NCBI GenBank assembly: GCA_950295325.1
Contig: OX485803.1
Location: 66,109,554-66,173,553, forward strand
DNA length: 64,000 nucleotides
DNA from: Polytrichum commune
Taxonomy: Eukaryota; Streptophyta; Polytrichopsida; Polytrichales; Polytrichaceae
Direction: 5' to 3'
Part shown: positions 1 to 11,519 of the stretch, piece by piece
How positions within the stretch are numbered: the first letter of the stretch is position 1
Layout of the letters: each line of letters opens with the position of its first letter
Translations under genes and position numbers: made by a program
Notes under the pieces: generated by a model
Seen by the model: the letters and a program-made list of their open reading frames with translations, nothing else
Database searches by the model: none
What the model was told of the DNA's origin: nothing

Positions 1-603
1 ATTTTATATATTTTACATGCACTTGTTTGGAGTGCTCTACCCAATGTGTTTTTGTTCATGAAGTTGGTGTTGAGTGCTCTACCATATGTGCTTATGTCCA
101 AACATCATAGATTTGGGATATTAGAACATATAATATATTTGAGATTGTTGACAATATAGTTTCGGGCATCTTTATGTTGTTTGATCCATATATTAATTTG
201 AGACTAGAGAAAGTCTCAATTTAATGAATATAGTGTTACTAGAGAAAATCGTATCCAAATGAACCACATAAGGTAGCTTAAATTACAATGAAAACGGTCA
301 CCAATAGTGAGTTTGTGTGCAATATCGGTTGTAGTCTTGATGGCCACGTCGAGAGGTTAGTATCACGGTGGTGTTTGATGTTTTAGCGAGATGGAGTGAC
401 GTTATGGTGAGTGTCTTCATTGTGGCTCATGCATACAAAATATTTTGGGAAATGGAGTCTTGGTTGGAAACCAAAATGACGTGTGTGGGTGACAATGAAA
501 TTACATCCCCTATACATGAGAAGTTTATAGAGTAAAACGAATGCTTACGTACTAACGGCATGCTAGAAAATGAACTCATGTATTAAATTTGTGATAAATG
601 GAG
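1..603. other. No gene seen
   Basis: AT-rich sequence. I find no convincing coding region, RNA gene or terminal repeats on either strand. Open frames here are short and carry no recognisable motif. Confidence 0.5.
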
Positions 604-724
604 CACCACGGGCCTTGGCTTGGTGGTTAGGCTCATGGCCCCCAATGAGGAGGTTGTGGGTTCTATTCCCCATGCCGGCGTGGTGCTCACCACCTTAGTC
701 CACCCAACTATGGTGGGGGGTCCT

Positions 725-988
725 TGGACCTTGTTGTATGGGTACCTCAAAGCCCTTTGGGGGGATACCATGTCCGGTATCTTCAAGGCACTAGTGGCTA
801 GCTAGGAACTAGTATAGTGTGTCACTATAGTGTCCATCCTTGAAAGGGGAGAGTAGTGGACCTTGTTGTATGGGTACCTCAAAGCCCTTTGGGGGGATAC
901 CATGTCCGGTATCTTCAAGGCACTAGTGGCTAGCTAGGAACTAGTATAGTGTGTCACTATAGTGTCCATCCTTGAAAGGGGAGAGTAG
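725..988 (+). repeat. 132-bp tandem direct duplication
   Basis: Bases 725-856 and 857-988 are essentially identical head-to-tail copies at offset 132, each starting TGGACCTTGTTG and ending GGGGAGAGTAG. The duplication lies inside the SINE-like element, so it is probably an internal body duplication. The near-identity suggests it is recent. Confidence 0.9.
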
Positions 989-1087
989 TATTGTCCCAGT
1001 GTCCCCTTGTCCAGTGGCCATCGGGTTCATTGGCATTACGAACGGACACACTTTATTCACGCCGGCCCCTTGCTAAAAAGGGACCGG

Positions 1088-1089
<2 letters not shown>

Positions 1090-1148
<59 letters not shown>
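1090..1148 (+). repeat. (TC)n microsatellite
   Basis: About 29 perfect TC units at the 3' end of the SINE-like unit. In one frame this reads as a serine-leucine run, which is an artefact and not a protein. Confidence 0.95.
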
Positions 1149-1153
<5 letters not shown>

Positions 1154-2554
1154 GTTTTTACTTTGCCATACATAAATTACTGAGCTCAGTAAACGTAAAC
1201 TTTAAAGGGTAAGTACCCTAAGGTTAAAAGAGCTCTACCTAACCATTGTCCGCCATAGATTATGATCATTGCATCTACGGACAAGGTTGAAAACCTAATC
1301 GTATAATAAGAGCAAGGGCTTGAGAAAATACCCTTTCACTCAAAGGTAAAACTGCACTAGGCGTTTATCTTTAGTAAGCTCTGAGATTAGGGTAGAGGAA
1401 GTTAACTAGTGGGAGAGTCAAGCTAAGTGCTTCAATCCGACCCCACAAGAAACCTCAATGGCAAAGGAACAGGTAAAATACTCTTTTAGGAGTATGTGAT
1501 GATGCAAAATCAATAGATGTACTGTCGTGTGATTGTGTGACATAGATAACAATTGGGTTCTGCTGTTATTCACCTCGTGTACGTAACTAATCCTCATTTC
1601 TTGTTGGTTGGTTGCATGGGCACAGGTGAGGCAGACCCTTCACAATTTTGAACGACATCCCTAGGTTTTGCTTATCTTTTTGGGTTCATACATGTAGTGC
1701 TCGTATGTTGTATGTATTCCATGATGAAGAAAGTGAATACTTACACATATATTGTTTATTGGGTTATATTTTGAAGTGCATCTGATGACAAAGGCTCTTT
1801 CGAGTTTTTGACTATAAGTTGTTTAGTACATACAAGGTTATTTCAAACAATGCAAGGGGTGTAGAGTTAGGTGAGTATGGACTACATACAATAGATGGTG
1901 CTAACCCATGAGTACACCATATGATAGAGTTACTAAGACATGCATGGTATTGAAATGAGGAGGGATCCCACCCACCCACCCGGTTTTTTGTTAAAAGTAC
2001 AAAGATATGTATATGAATGGAATGGCCTCTGTATGGAGGATGTTTTCTGAATATGACTATGCTTGAATATAAGCTTAGTTCTTACCAAGAAATGCCCAGC
2101 TCTCTGTGTGTGATAAATGGTTCCACGGCCAAGTGCTATAATTTGCACTCTATGGTAACTGCTACCCTCTTTGGTGACTGTTATTGCCCCACAATGACTG
2201 CTAAAAATATATAACCCCAGTGGTCATCTTGCCACTCAATATGTATACCCATAACACACAATTAGCAATCTAGTGGCTACTTCGTGTCTACCTAGCGGCT
2301 GTCGAAGTGGTGACAGTTACCACCCATGGATACCATTGGTGCCAAATACATAATCTTTATCACAAAAATGAATTTAACCGAGTGTCACATTCTTTGCAGT
2401 CAAAACGACAATGGACATGGTGGTACCAATCACATCTACCAAAGGGCAAATCCACCACCTGGCCTCTTGTCATTCATGTTGCGACCTCAAAAACATTAGT
2501 TCAGTCTTGCCCAATGAAGCTCACTACAGGCTCACTACTGGGTTGAGTGTGCTC
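1149..2554. other. No gene seen
   Basis: Intergenic, moderately AT-rich. I see no supported coding region, RNA gene or terminal repeat pair. Confidence 0.45.
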
Positions 2555-3062
2555 AAACCAACACCGGTCTAGACAAATTGAAGCATTAAAACCAGACACC
2601 CCAGTTGAGATAATACTCTAGTTCCGAGATTCTTATCAAACCTCTCAATCGTTTCTTGAAGTGCATAAAATAATCTTGTGAGGCACTGCTATGGACTTGC
2701 ATGGCTCCTAGGAGCAATCTCAAGTCTTTCACACCAGGCCCGGTCACTTCATACCATGTAAATACCATACCCTGCGAGCTATTGAAATGAGGAAATGCAG
2801 TGGTTGTGTGTCATTCACAATCATTTCATTAGAAAATGCATCTGATCGATAAATTCTTGTGGAGATGCAGAACTAGGATGCAACTGCTCCACCAGTACTT
2901 TCTCTTCATTTGACAATGTCCCGAGATATTTCCCATATCCTTTGGGTGTCGAGAAATTGCTAGTCATGTCCCTCACGCCTTGACATGTGCATTCAGAAGC
3001 TCCGTTGTACTCGAGGAAATGAAAAGCTGGAAATTGCCCTTGGGGTTGAGAACGAGTTAGGT
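2555..3062 (-). pseudogene. Duplicated fragment of the kinase gene (start of kinase domain 3)
   Basis: This block aligns without large gaps to 8518-9025 at a constant offset of about 5963, with perhaps 85-90 percent identity by eye. On the minus strand it encodes the same start of a kinase N-lobe found at the end of the large exon upstream (FSTPKGYGKY... then LSNEEKVLVEQLHPSSASP and EFIDQ). It also includes the sequence that forms the beginning of the following intron. It lies downstream of the last recognisable exon of the kinase locus (3173) and has no start or further exons of its own, so it is best read as a partial segmental duplication. Confidence 0.75.
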
Positions 3063-3172
3063 TTGTTTAATGAATAATCAACAATCAATAAGCTCTTGAT
3101 AATCAATTACATTGCAAGTTTACTAATGCGTAATGACAATTGCACACTAGAGTAGCAACTTGTAGCTTCAAA

Positions 3173-5277
3173 TCACTTCCTCTTCAGTGCGTCAATATAT
3201 TTTGCACGCATAAAAAGCAATGTCTCTCCCTTGTGGAGATATCCTTGCATCTTTGACACCACATCTTTAATAGGAGGACAATCTACTGCATCTTGTTCCA
3301 GACACCGGGCTGCTATATCCAAAGTCCATGCCAGGAGCTTGCGATCCAGAATGGATGGAAAAATCTCGTGCCTATCCTCAAAGAATGATCGTGCCTGCAG
3401 TATCATTTGCAATTTGTGCGATCAGTATCAAACTTACAAACCTCACTTGTGATTCAAGAGAATCTTATATCGTATTCCTAAAGGAGCCATTGACAATCCG
3501 AACTCTATAAATTTTATAGAGTATAACAAAAACAAAAACATCAAGCACATCCTTCAAACCTCATGTTTCCAGTTAGGAATTTCAAGAGGAAAAGCAAGCA
3601 TAAGTCTGAAATCCTTCAATCAACATTCCGGGGTAATTGTAGGAGAAAAATGACAACAAAATCAGACTTGCCAAACATACCTATTTGTGCTATCCTTTAT
3701 GCTTTATAGAAATGTAATTTATACTACACATTTACAGCACCGCTTAATTCCATACACCTAGGAGGTCACGCTAAACACACAACACTATGTAAAAAGCTTT
3801 ACTGATACTAGTGACTCTACCAATGAGCACACATCATCCACTCGTTTGCAAGTTTTACCTCTTTGAGGAAATGATCACCAAGCACATAAATACCTACATT
3901 CATTCCCATTAACCTACCTTCATCACCTATTTCAGTCATCAATCTGTATTCTTCATAAACCACTCGTTTATTGTCAAACATACTATATTGCTACAATCAC
4001 AAGTTCACCTACAGTGCCCAAACAATCGAACAAGTATTCATGCCAACCTCCCAGCAACCCTGCATCCCACTGTCAGATAAGATGCACACATAAAAGCTTC
4101 AAACTACACACATTTGAAGGCACTCTACTATCACACAACCACTTCATCTCCTCGTCCACGTGGAAGGTGCACATTCCCATATTATTTGCCATTATACTAC
4201 TCGCACAACAATCTGTATCATGCCTGATCTCAAGGCCAAACTACCTGTATATATGCAAGAAATACGGTTGAGAGTTCTACCCATGCCACCAGGTTCTGCT
4301 CCCCAGCTGCCCTCGCATTATCAATGGCTCTGCGCTCAGTGAATAATTCTAACAAGACCATGCCGAAGCTGTACACATCTGACTTGAAAGTGAACTGCCC
4401 AGTTATGACACATTCGGGAGCGCAATATCCATCATTGCCATTCACATCATTCTTACTACCCGGTGGCCCCATGTCAGCAAGCCTAAAACCATTCAGTTTT
4501 GGATATGACTGGCAATCTAAAAGAACTTTTGAAGAGTTGAGGTTTCCACAAATAACAGGTGGGCTCTCTTTATCATGCAGATACTCCAGACCCCTGGCCA
4601 CTCCATAGGCAATACGCATTCTTGACACCCAGTCCAAATCTGCATGTGCAAACAACAACTGCATCATCTCTCAACCTCACATGTTAGGCATCTCCTGAAA
4701 CATTCCACAACTTCCTGACTAGTCTAATGTTTCACAACTTAGACAGGAAATTCAAAAGCTTACCATATAGCCTATCTTTCAAGAAGGATGAGGGGGCACA
4801 ATCGTACAACAAGAAAAGTCGGTTGTTATCGGCACCATATCCAATTAAATTCACAAGATTCCGATGATACGACAGACTTTGCAGCAAGGCTTCTAAAAGA
4901 GGTTCTTGATAGCCTTGGAACCCATTTCGATCCAGCTGTCTCATTGAAAGAACCTGCACATTTTCCCGGTCTCCCCCCCATGAGCCACAAGAACCTATAG
5001 TATCTAGTATCCCTACAAGAACTGGACAACAAATTTTGTCCTTGACAGGAAACTGCAAAGGTGAAACACATTCACCAGGCCATAAACATGATGCCTTCAC
5101 TTGCCTGCCTGAAACCGGACCTTTCCAGCTTCGCCTTCAGCAGCATCCAACCTGATTCACCCTCGCCGGGTAGACGCTCCAGTCCAAAGTTCTCATTAGT
5201 GGCATCAAGCTCATGGATGGTAAATTTGCAGGCAACATTCTCATATGAAGATATCAATTCCAAAGTACCCGCATGAG
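3173..5277 (-). CDS. RLCK-VII-like kinase domain (kinase 4 of the locus), four exons, probable pseudokinase
   Basis: Exons by splice sites are 5277-5105, 4953-4764, 4639-4281 and 3394-3173; every junction keeps frame. The product follows the PBS1-like (RLCK subfamily VII) plan: [13 protein letters not shown] before the N-lobe, [48 protein letters not shown], then [20 protein letters not shown] and [19 protein letters not shown]. Key residues are lost. The glycine loop reads GEGESGW, the ATP-site lysine position is Arg in SMRQLD, the HRD-type loop reads CGNLNSSK, and DFG reads GFR. Intron 1 has a GC donor (GCAAGT). The intron upstream of 5277 joins in frame to an exon of kinase 3 (5957-5792, donor GTATGG), so this is probably the C-terminal part of one long multi-kinase gene. 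A separate gene is the alternative. Frames intact but catalysis lost suggests a pseudokinase rather than simple decay. Confidence 0.65.
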
Positions 5278-5791
5278 CTGTCACATATCAGTTTAACATC
5301 AGAACTTCCATCAACTTCAGCTCAAAATTAGTGAAGGTTGTATAATAATATACCATCTCAAAGACTTATTTTTCAAATTAGTTCCATCTCATCAGCACCA
5401 TAGAATCATTGGTACATACTCCTAGAAAGCCTTACTGAGTTCGCTAAGCCCCTCAGTGTCCACAATTTCTAAGATGACCGATTGATCCGGTGACCTTCGA
5501 GTTTGCGGGTGAATTACAATGGGTACTAGTAGCGTGATTTGGCGAAGATCTGAATCGCACCACTTGTATCCCAAGTAAAGATGCATCTCAGCTACTCAAG
5601 TTGTTGGCTCCATGTTTGACATCTATTCAATGCTATACATTCTAACCAATTCAACTACTGTTGAAGTGGTAGACGTTCATAAAACTGACAAACCTTTTCC
5701 TAAACATTCGCACAAAAATAAATTGATGAGAAAAATGACAAGGAAATAGGTCTATTTGTAAGAAACACAACTCAAATCTGAACTTCCATAC

Positions 5792-8126
5792 CTCTCCATG
5801 ATTCCGCCACTCCTTCTAGCTTTTGAATGACGCCAACCATACTCAATCTTGCATGCCCCTCTTCTAGGCACAGCGATGCTAGAATTGCAAGTTGTGACAT
5901 CGCCAAGTTGTTGAATTTGAGAAACCCAGGATGCACAAACTGCTCAATATGAACTGCCTGCAACATTCGTCTTAGTTTTTAGTTTTCTATGTTTATCTAT
6001 AATAATAGCGAGACATTCAAAAGCAAAACTCTTGATATTCATGGCTTGTTATGTACACAAATATCTAAGCTTATTCAACTTAACTTGCAGATACTCCTTT
6101 AGCCTTTTGTGTAAAATAACAAATTCATTCACGTTGAACACTGAAGTAACATAGTCATTTATGCCTTCATGTGAATTGACAAAGTTGTTGAAGTGGCCAC
6201 ATAAAGTAGACAATGCTAAAACCGTTGTATAAAACCCTTAGTATATCTACTTATATTAGATGGACAAAGGCCTTAGGCTAATGTGTCTTAGTCGCGATTG
6301 AAAGGCATTCCAATGCATCACATTATGCCTTATCCCAATGCCATATACAATAGTTACAAGGATTCAAAGTTTTATTGGTACATGATCCAAATGCATCAGG
6401 GAACTCGGGAGGTTGATGTTAAGCTTGTGAGCATTCTCAAAATCAAAATGTACTTATTGTGGAAAATTTTAGGATGTCGGTTTTGGGTGGGGTAATGGTT
6501 TAGCATGCTCCACCTTACTTAATTCATGACCCATGAACATCACAACGGCAAGATTGATCTCATGATTCTTGCGAATAATATGTTGTATTCGTGGAAGTAG
6601 AATTTCAAATCCATAAAAGACGAAGTAAAAATAGTCCCAATCCAGTGCATAGATAGATAGATAAGAAAAGTTGGGGATGTGTCATGACATTGGACGCAAT
6701 CATCACACGCTTGGAGCATGTGATGAGCCCAACTGATTCTTGTATTTCACAAGGGTAATGCAAGAAAATTCATGATTTAAAAGGGAGAACATTACCATAT
6801 TCTTCAAGTGCATAGGTGTACCAAAAGATGATTGCCATTTTGGCCCGCATACAAGCTGCCCCAATATGGTACCAAAATCTTCCATTTGCTTTGAGAGTTT
6901 CCTGCATAACCAAGATCATGGGGGATGAAATACCTGGACTTTAAACTTTGACATGAATCCTACCAGTAGATCACAAGGATAATCTGGTTCACTAGGCCAA
7001 TAATTAACTATTCAAGCACAACGTGATGGTGACACACATAACCTATCTAAAAATCAAGACTTCAGAGCTAGTGAGAAATATAGTCCTTACTCAGACTTCG
7101 TCAAGCTGTTTTCTTCCTCAAATTGTAATCCAAACATTACACATCCATTTCTTGTCACATGAATATTATCAAGAGTTGTGTTGTGGAGGACGATGCCCAT
7201 GTTGCATAATGAATTCAAGCCTATTTCGTGCACAACCACATGCTTCATCAAACATCTGGGGATGAAGGTGTCAAAATATCTCATATATAATACTGCTTGA
7301 AATGTCCAGCTAATCCAAGGATGGCACTCTAAGAACAATGATTGTGCAACTGAATATTTCTGCAAAATAAAGTGGTGATGGTAAAAAAGTCAATTTACCT
7401 CTTGCAATTTGCAATGCTATTGATTGTGGTTTGGTTGTAAAAAGGGAAACCTTTGCATTATCCTCTGCCAAAGAACATATCTCTATCTTCAAAACATCAA
7501 CGCACACTTGATACAACTGCAATCATCTAACATAACTATCACGGCAAGTTTGAATCTGAAAGGATCAAATTCCTACGAAACTAGTGTGACTCGCCTACAT
7601 ATACTTGTCGAGGCATTGTCTCCATATCCCTCGTGCCTATAACCACATGCTTCATTAAACATTCGCGAACGAAGTGTCAAAGTATCTCATAATTAATGCA
7701 TATAATATTGCCTTAAATGTGCACAATCCATGGATGGCATTCTAAGAACAATGATTGTCCTACTGACAATGAATTTGAAAATTAAGTGGTAATGGTTTAA
7801 GAACCTCCTTAGCACTTCCGCCCTGCAATGCTTTTGAGTGTTGTTTGGATGTAATTAGACAAACCTTTGCAATTCCCTGTGCCAAATATCTATAGTTCTA
7901 TCCTCAAAACATCAGCATACACGCCATACAACATTCACATCAATCACTGCAAGATTGAATCTGGTAGGATCAAATTCCTACGAAACTACTGTGACTCACC
8001 TAGATATACTTGTGCAGGCACTGTCTCCATATCCCTGTATATGAGTATTCGCTCACCCTCCTCCACGCAGAAGCCAATTGGGTTCATGACCAAACCGCAA
8101 GCTGGCACTTTTGTGTACATCTTGAC
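5792..8126 (-). pseudogene. Exons of a degenerate receptor-like kinase domain (kinase 3)
   Basis: Recognisable kinase exons occur in the correct order on the minus strand. 8126-8000 has NPIGFCVEEGERILIYRDME, and its acceptor TTCTAG joins in frame to the large upstream exon. Remains of the LDW...GIAKG exon lie near 7950-7862, with a second copy near 7530-7449. 7233 to about 7130 reads like the catalytic-loop exon but gives GIVLHNTTLDNIHVT, with no HRD. From 6901 down comes FGTILGQLVCGPKWQSSF, subdomain IX-like. 5957-5792 is subdomain XI-like (LASLCLEEGHARLSMVGVIQKLEG), with a donor that joins in frame to kinase 4. The middle exons carry stops or unclear borders, and a partial tandem duplication of about 430 bp (7430-7640 against 7860-8035) confuses them. 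It may be a decayed third domain or a poorly resolved part of the same transcript. Confidence 0.5.
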
Positions 8127-8783
8127 CTAGAACAAAGAAATCAAATCTCTCAATATAGTTTAGACCAGTGTTGGTCTCGTATCCTCCTTTTCTCATACCC
8201 ACTGTGTATCTATGATGAGGATTTCACATTTCTTGAGACCAGTAGGGTATAGAGAGTTGACGTTACTTTTGCTTTTGATACAATTTGGGTCCATACACAT
8301 TGCAAGAACCTTCATACCTAGGAAAAAAACTCCCTAGTATCAATATGGCTTCGAATGGTACTGACCCAAATAATGACTCGGCTGTACAAATATTTCTCAC
8401 CTTGACATACCAACCAAATATCAATATATGACTGGTGTATAATTCTGACACCCACGGGTGGTTCGTCCATACCATTATGGATGTTGATTATTGAAAACAT
8501 GGATTCACCTATATACCAAACCAACACTGGTCTACACAAATTGAAGCATTAAAATCAGGCACATCAGTTGAGATAATACTCTAGCTCCCAAATTCTTTTA
8601 AAACCTCTCAATTGTTTCTCGAAGTGCATAGAATGGCCTTGTGAGGCACTGAAATGAGCTTGCATACCTCCTAAGTGCAATCTCAAATTCTTCACACCGG
8701 GCCTGGTCACTTCATACCATATGAATACCATAATCTCCGAACTATTGAAATGAGGAAATGCAGTGGTGGTGTTCCATCCACAA

Positions 8784-11519
8784 TTATTTCATTAGAAAAT
8801 GTACCTGATTGATAAACTCTTTCGGAGATGCAGAACTAGGATGCAACTGGTCCACCAGTACTTTCTCTCCATTTGACAATATCCCGGGGTACTTCCCATA
8901 TCCTTTGGGTGTTGAGAAATTGCTAGTTATGTCCCTCACCTCTTGACATGTGGTTTCAGAAGCTCTGTTGTACTCCAGGATATCAAGAGCTGAAAATTGC
9001 CCTTGGTCTTGAGAAGGAGTCAGCTTTGTTGCCATATCCGCAGTTGAGGTAATTATATCCCGAGCTGACCAGATGGTTGGCCTCTTATGCTCATTAGGAT
9101 GTGTACACATGAGACTGAGGGTCAAGAGAGTATGAGCTTGGCCTGTATGGTAACCAGTATTCAGCCTCGGGTCAATGAAGTCTTTCACCCACTGTGGATC
9201 TAAGGTAAGTTTCTCTCCTATTGCATATTGATCTGAGGTATCAATATGGTGCTTCCTGATTCCACCTAGAACCTCCATTATGAAAATTCTAATCTTGTAA
9301 ACCATGCCTTTCAGATTATCCCCCTTGGTTGCCTTAACATATCGAGCATCGTGCACCAGACTTACATCAGTAAATTGTAAGTTGTAGCTCTTGTCCAAGA
9401 GGATGCTTTTGGTGCTGAGAGAAATCGAGCGAATCACATTGAGCTCAATCAGCTCCATGAAGTACACAACACACGCCATAAATCCAGTTAATATATGTAA
9501 CCGTGTTTTCCACGGGAGCGTCTTCTTTAATCCACTGAGATGCTCGTCAAGAGTGCTTGACCAAGCGTCATGCACAACATAAAGTCTGTTATGTTTTGAC
9601 TGTCTGAAAGAAGCGTAATGCCAGTATTGCAATTTCACCAGATGGTTCCGAGGATTGTCAGTCAATGCCTTCATCCCCTCTACATAATATCTACACTTTG
9701 CCATCGTCCTCAATTCCAATTCCTTCCTTGACTCGTAGATTAGAGAGGAATTAAAATCAAATACCTGTACTCCCCGTAAACCCACTGGTTGTGGGAAATT
9801 CCCCATGAGGATGGATGACAAAACCTCCCGATCACACTGGGGACTTATCAACTGCGACCTGAAGATCTTGGAGGACCTGAAGAACCTGTCCAACTTCAAC
9901 TGGTTCAACGAGGAAAAGCCTACTTTAACGAGTATGTCCTGCTCTGGCCCTGTTGCACGCCTGAGTGCACTCGTTTGATCCAAACTCGAAGTTTCTGCTA
10001 ATGACCAGCTCCTGTGGATCAGTTCAGAGCCTCTGAATAGGAAACCTTGGAGGAGTTGAAGCATGTTGCAGATCTGGGTGAAACTGGGACGGAGAGCTGG
10101 ATTTTTATCCCAGCATTGTGTCAAAAAAGATGCTAGAATTTTTGGACATGCCAACGACAGCTTTGGTCTTTCTCCACCCTTGGTGATGCTTTCATACAAC
10201 ATAGCTATTCTGCAATCACCTTCAGAGAAAGGTATAGCCCCAGTGAGTATCTCCGAACAGGTCATTGCAAAGCTGTAAGTGTCTGCTTTCCTCCAATCAA
10301 TTTTTGGTTTCAAGCCTTCTTTCAATCTTAACACCTCGGGTGCCATCCAACGAGCAGTTCCTAATATCCCAGTAGGCTCAGTTAACTCATGAGTCAGTGT
10401 CTTAGACAACCCAAAATCTGTCACCTTAATGTCTCCATAGCCCTCATCAGAGAGTCCTTCACAAGCTGAAGGGGTGACAAGGATATTCTGGGATTTCAAG
10501 TCGCGATGAACCACTCCTTTGCCATGAAGGTATTGCATGCCTAGGGCAATCTGCAACATAATGTCAGTGGCAGCTGCCAATGTAAAGGGGATGTATTTCT
10601 GCCCCTTCCATCGTTTCCTGATGAAATTGTGGAGGCTCATTGGCATGAGCTCCATCAAAAAAGAAACCTCACCTTCCATACTCACACAGAGCAGCTTTAC
10701 AATATGCGGATGGTTTAAATGCACCAGGGCGCTCACCTCCTTCATTAGCTCCAACTTCCGTGGTGAGTTGCTCTCATCAGGATTAGTAGCAAAGTGTTTT
10801 TTAGCACATTCTAGCCCCAACCAGCGCACCTTCAGAACCGATCCAGCTGAGCCTGACCCAATGGGTTCCCCAACTCTTGGGTACTCACGCTTTGCAACAT
10901 AGAATTGTGGGAGAGATGTACACAAGCCAGGGTTTGTGGATGACATGTAATTCTCACGTTCAATGAGGTATTCTGCGAGTTGGTGTTTCCAAGGATCTAT
11001 AATGGTGTCCTCTGAAACCTGTTGGTTCACTACCTCCTTAAGTCGTGCCATAAATTTTGAAGAATCTTGACGGAAGTCCTGCTTATGTTGCTCCACTGTT
11101 ACACTTGGAGCAGTGAACTGAATGTTACTGCAGATGTGAAGAACAGGTTCAACGGTCTCAGTAAACCCATTGATGCAGAAATGGAGCTTCCGGGACATCT
11201 GTATAAACACCTCTTGGTTGCCCGCTTGCATGATGGCTGCTTGCAGCCAATCCGGCTTACTGCACTCCTTCACGATTGCTTCTGTATGCTCCACAATGCG
11301 ATAGAACTCCTTATAAAATGGAAAACATTTTTGACGTAGTGTACGTGTTGGGAACAATAGGCTCTGGTAAAAATGATCATGAGTTTTTCTAAGATTTCCA
11401 AGGAGGCGCTTGCACTTTGCGTCGTTCAATTGCAAGATGATCCTCCTGGTCAACAAACCACTCTCAATTTCATCTAGGACAGCTCCAGCAAACCTCAAAT
11501 AATTAGCCATTGGTGCCAA
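8784..11519 (-). CDS. Large exon: helical N-terminal domain + active-looking kinase + pseudokinase + start of a third kinase
   Basis: An open frame of 911 codons. Residues 1-190 are a helical region resembling the DUF1221 / plant MLKL-type N-terminal bundle; this is a resemblance only. Residues 212-492 form a TKL-type protein kinase with GSGSAGSV loop (221-228), Lys in ECAKKHF (240-241), HRDLKSQN (338-345), TDFG (367-370) and WMAPE (391-395), so it should be catalytically competent. Residues about 560-825 are kinase-like but lack HRD (VIRSISLSTKS) and DFG (FTDVSL), so this is a pseudokinase. Residues about 864-905 begin a third kinase (TSNFSTPKGYGKY). A splice donor after codon 905 (CAG|GTACAT, exon end 8805) joins in frame to an exon at 8126, so the last six codons are probably intronic. 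Start Met is the first in the frame; the 5' flank has an upstream in-frame break. Likely a cytosolic signalling or immune-type kinase; no signal peptide or membrane helix is visible. Confidence 0.85.
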   Translation of the reverse strand: MAPMANYLRFAGAVLDEIESGLLTRRIILQLNDAKCKRLLGNLRKTHDHFYQSLLFPTRTLRQKCFPFYKEFYRIVEHTEAIVKECSKPDWLQAAIMQAGNQEVFIQMSRKLHFCINGFTETVEPVLHICSNIQFTAPSVTVEQHKQDFRQDSSKFMARLKEVVNQQVSEDTIIDPWKHQLAEYLIERENYMSSTNPGLCTSLPQFYVAKREYPRVGEPIGSGSAGSVLKVRWLGLECAKKHFATNPDESNSPRKLELMKEVSALVHLNHPHIVKLLCVSMEGEVSFLMELMPMSLHNFIRKRWKGQKYIPFTLAAATDIMLQIALGMQYLHGKGVVHRDLKSQNILVTPSACEGLSDEGYGDIKVTDFGLSKTLTHELTEPTGILGTARWMAPEVLRLKEGLKPKIDWRKADTYSFAMTCSEILTGAIPFSEGDCRIAMLYESITKGGERPKLSLACPKILASFLTQCWDKNPALRPSFTQICNMLQLLQGFLFRGSELIHRSWSLAETSSLDQTSALRRATGPEQDILVKVGFSSLNQLKLDRFFRSSKIFRSQLISPQCDREVLSSILMGNFPQPVGLRGVQVFDFNSSLIYESRKELELRTMAKCRYYVEGMKALTDNPRNHLVKLQYWHYASFRQSKHNRLYVVHDAWSSTLDEHLSGLKKTLPWKTRLHILTGFMACVVYFMELIELNVIRSISLSTKSILLDKSYNLQFTDVSLVHDARYVKATKGDNLKGMVYKIRIFIMEVLGGIRKHHIDTSDQYAIGEKLTLDPQWVKDFIDPRLNTGYHTGQAHTLLTLSLMCTHPNEHKRPTIWSARDIITSTADMATKLTPSQDQGQFSALDILEYNRASETTCQEVRDITSNFSTPKGYGKYPGILSNGEKVLVDQLHPSSASPKEFINQVHFLMK

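Larger units (their letters stand above)
604..1148 (+). mobile_element. tRNA-derived SINE-like element with TC tail
   Basis: The head has a good pol III A box (TGGCTTGGTGGTTAGG near 615) and, about 41 bases later, a near-consensus B box (GTGGGTTCTATTCCC near 654). The spacing is tRNA-like, but no full cloverleaf can be folded, so it is a tRNA-derived promoter and not a tRNA gene. The body contains a 132-bp tandem duplication and the 3' end is a long TC run, which some plant SINEs carry in place of poly(A). I saw no clear target-site duplication. The class is inferred from promoter and tail; the outer borders are approximate. Confidence 0.6.

Noticed and set aside
604-690. tRNA gene
   Set aside because: A and B boxes are present but acceptor and anticodon stems cannot be formed; a SINE head fits better.
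991-1212. 73-codon protein with a long Ser-Leu run
   Set aside because: It is the TC microsatellite read as codons.
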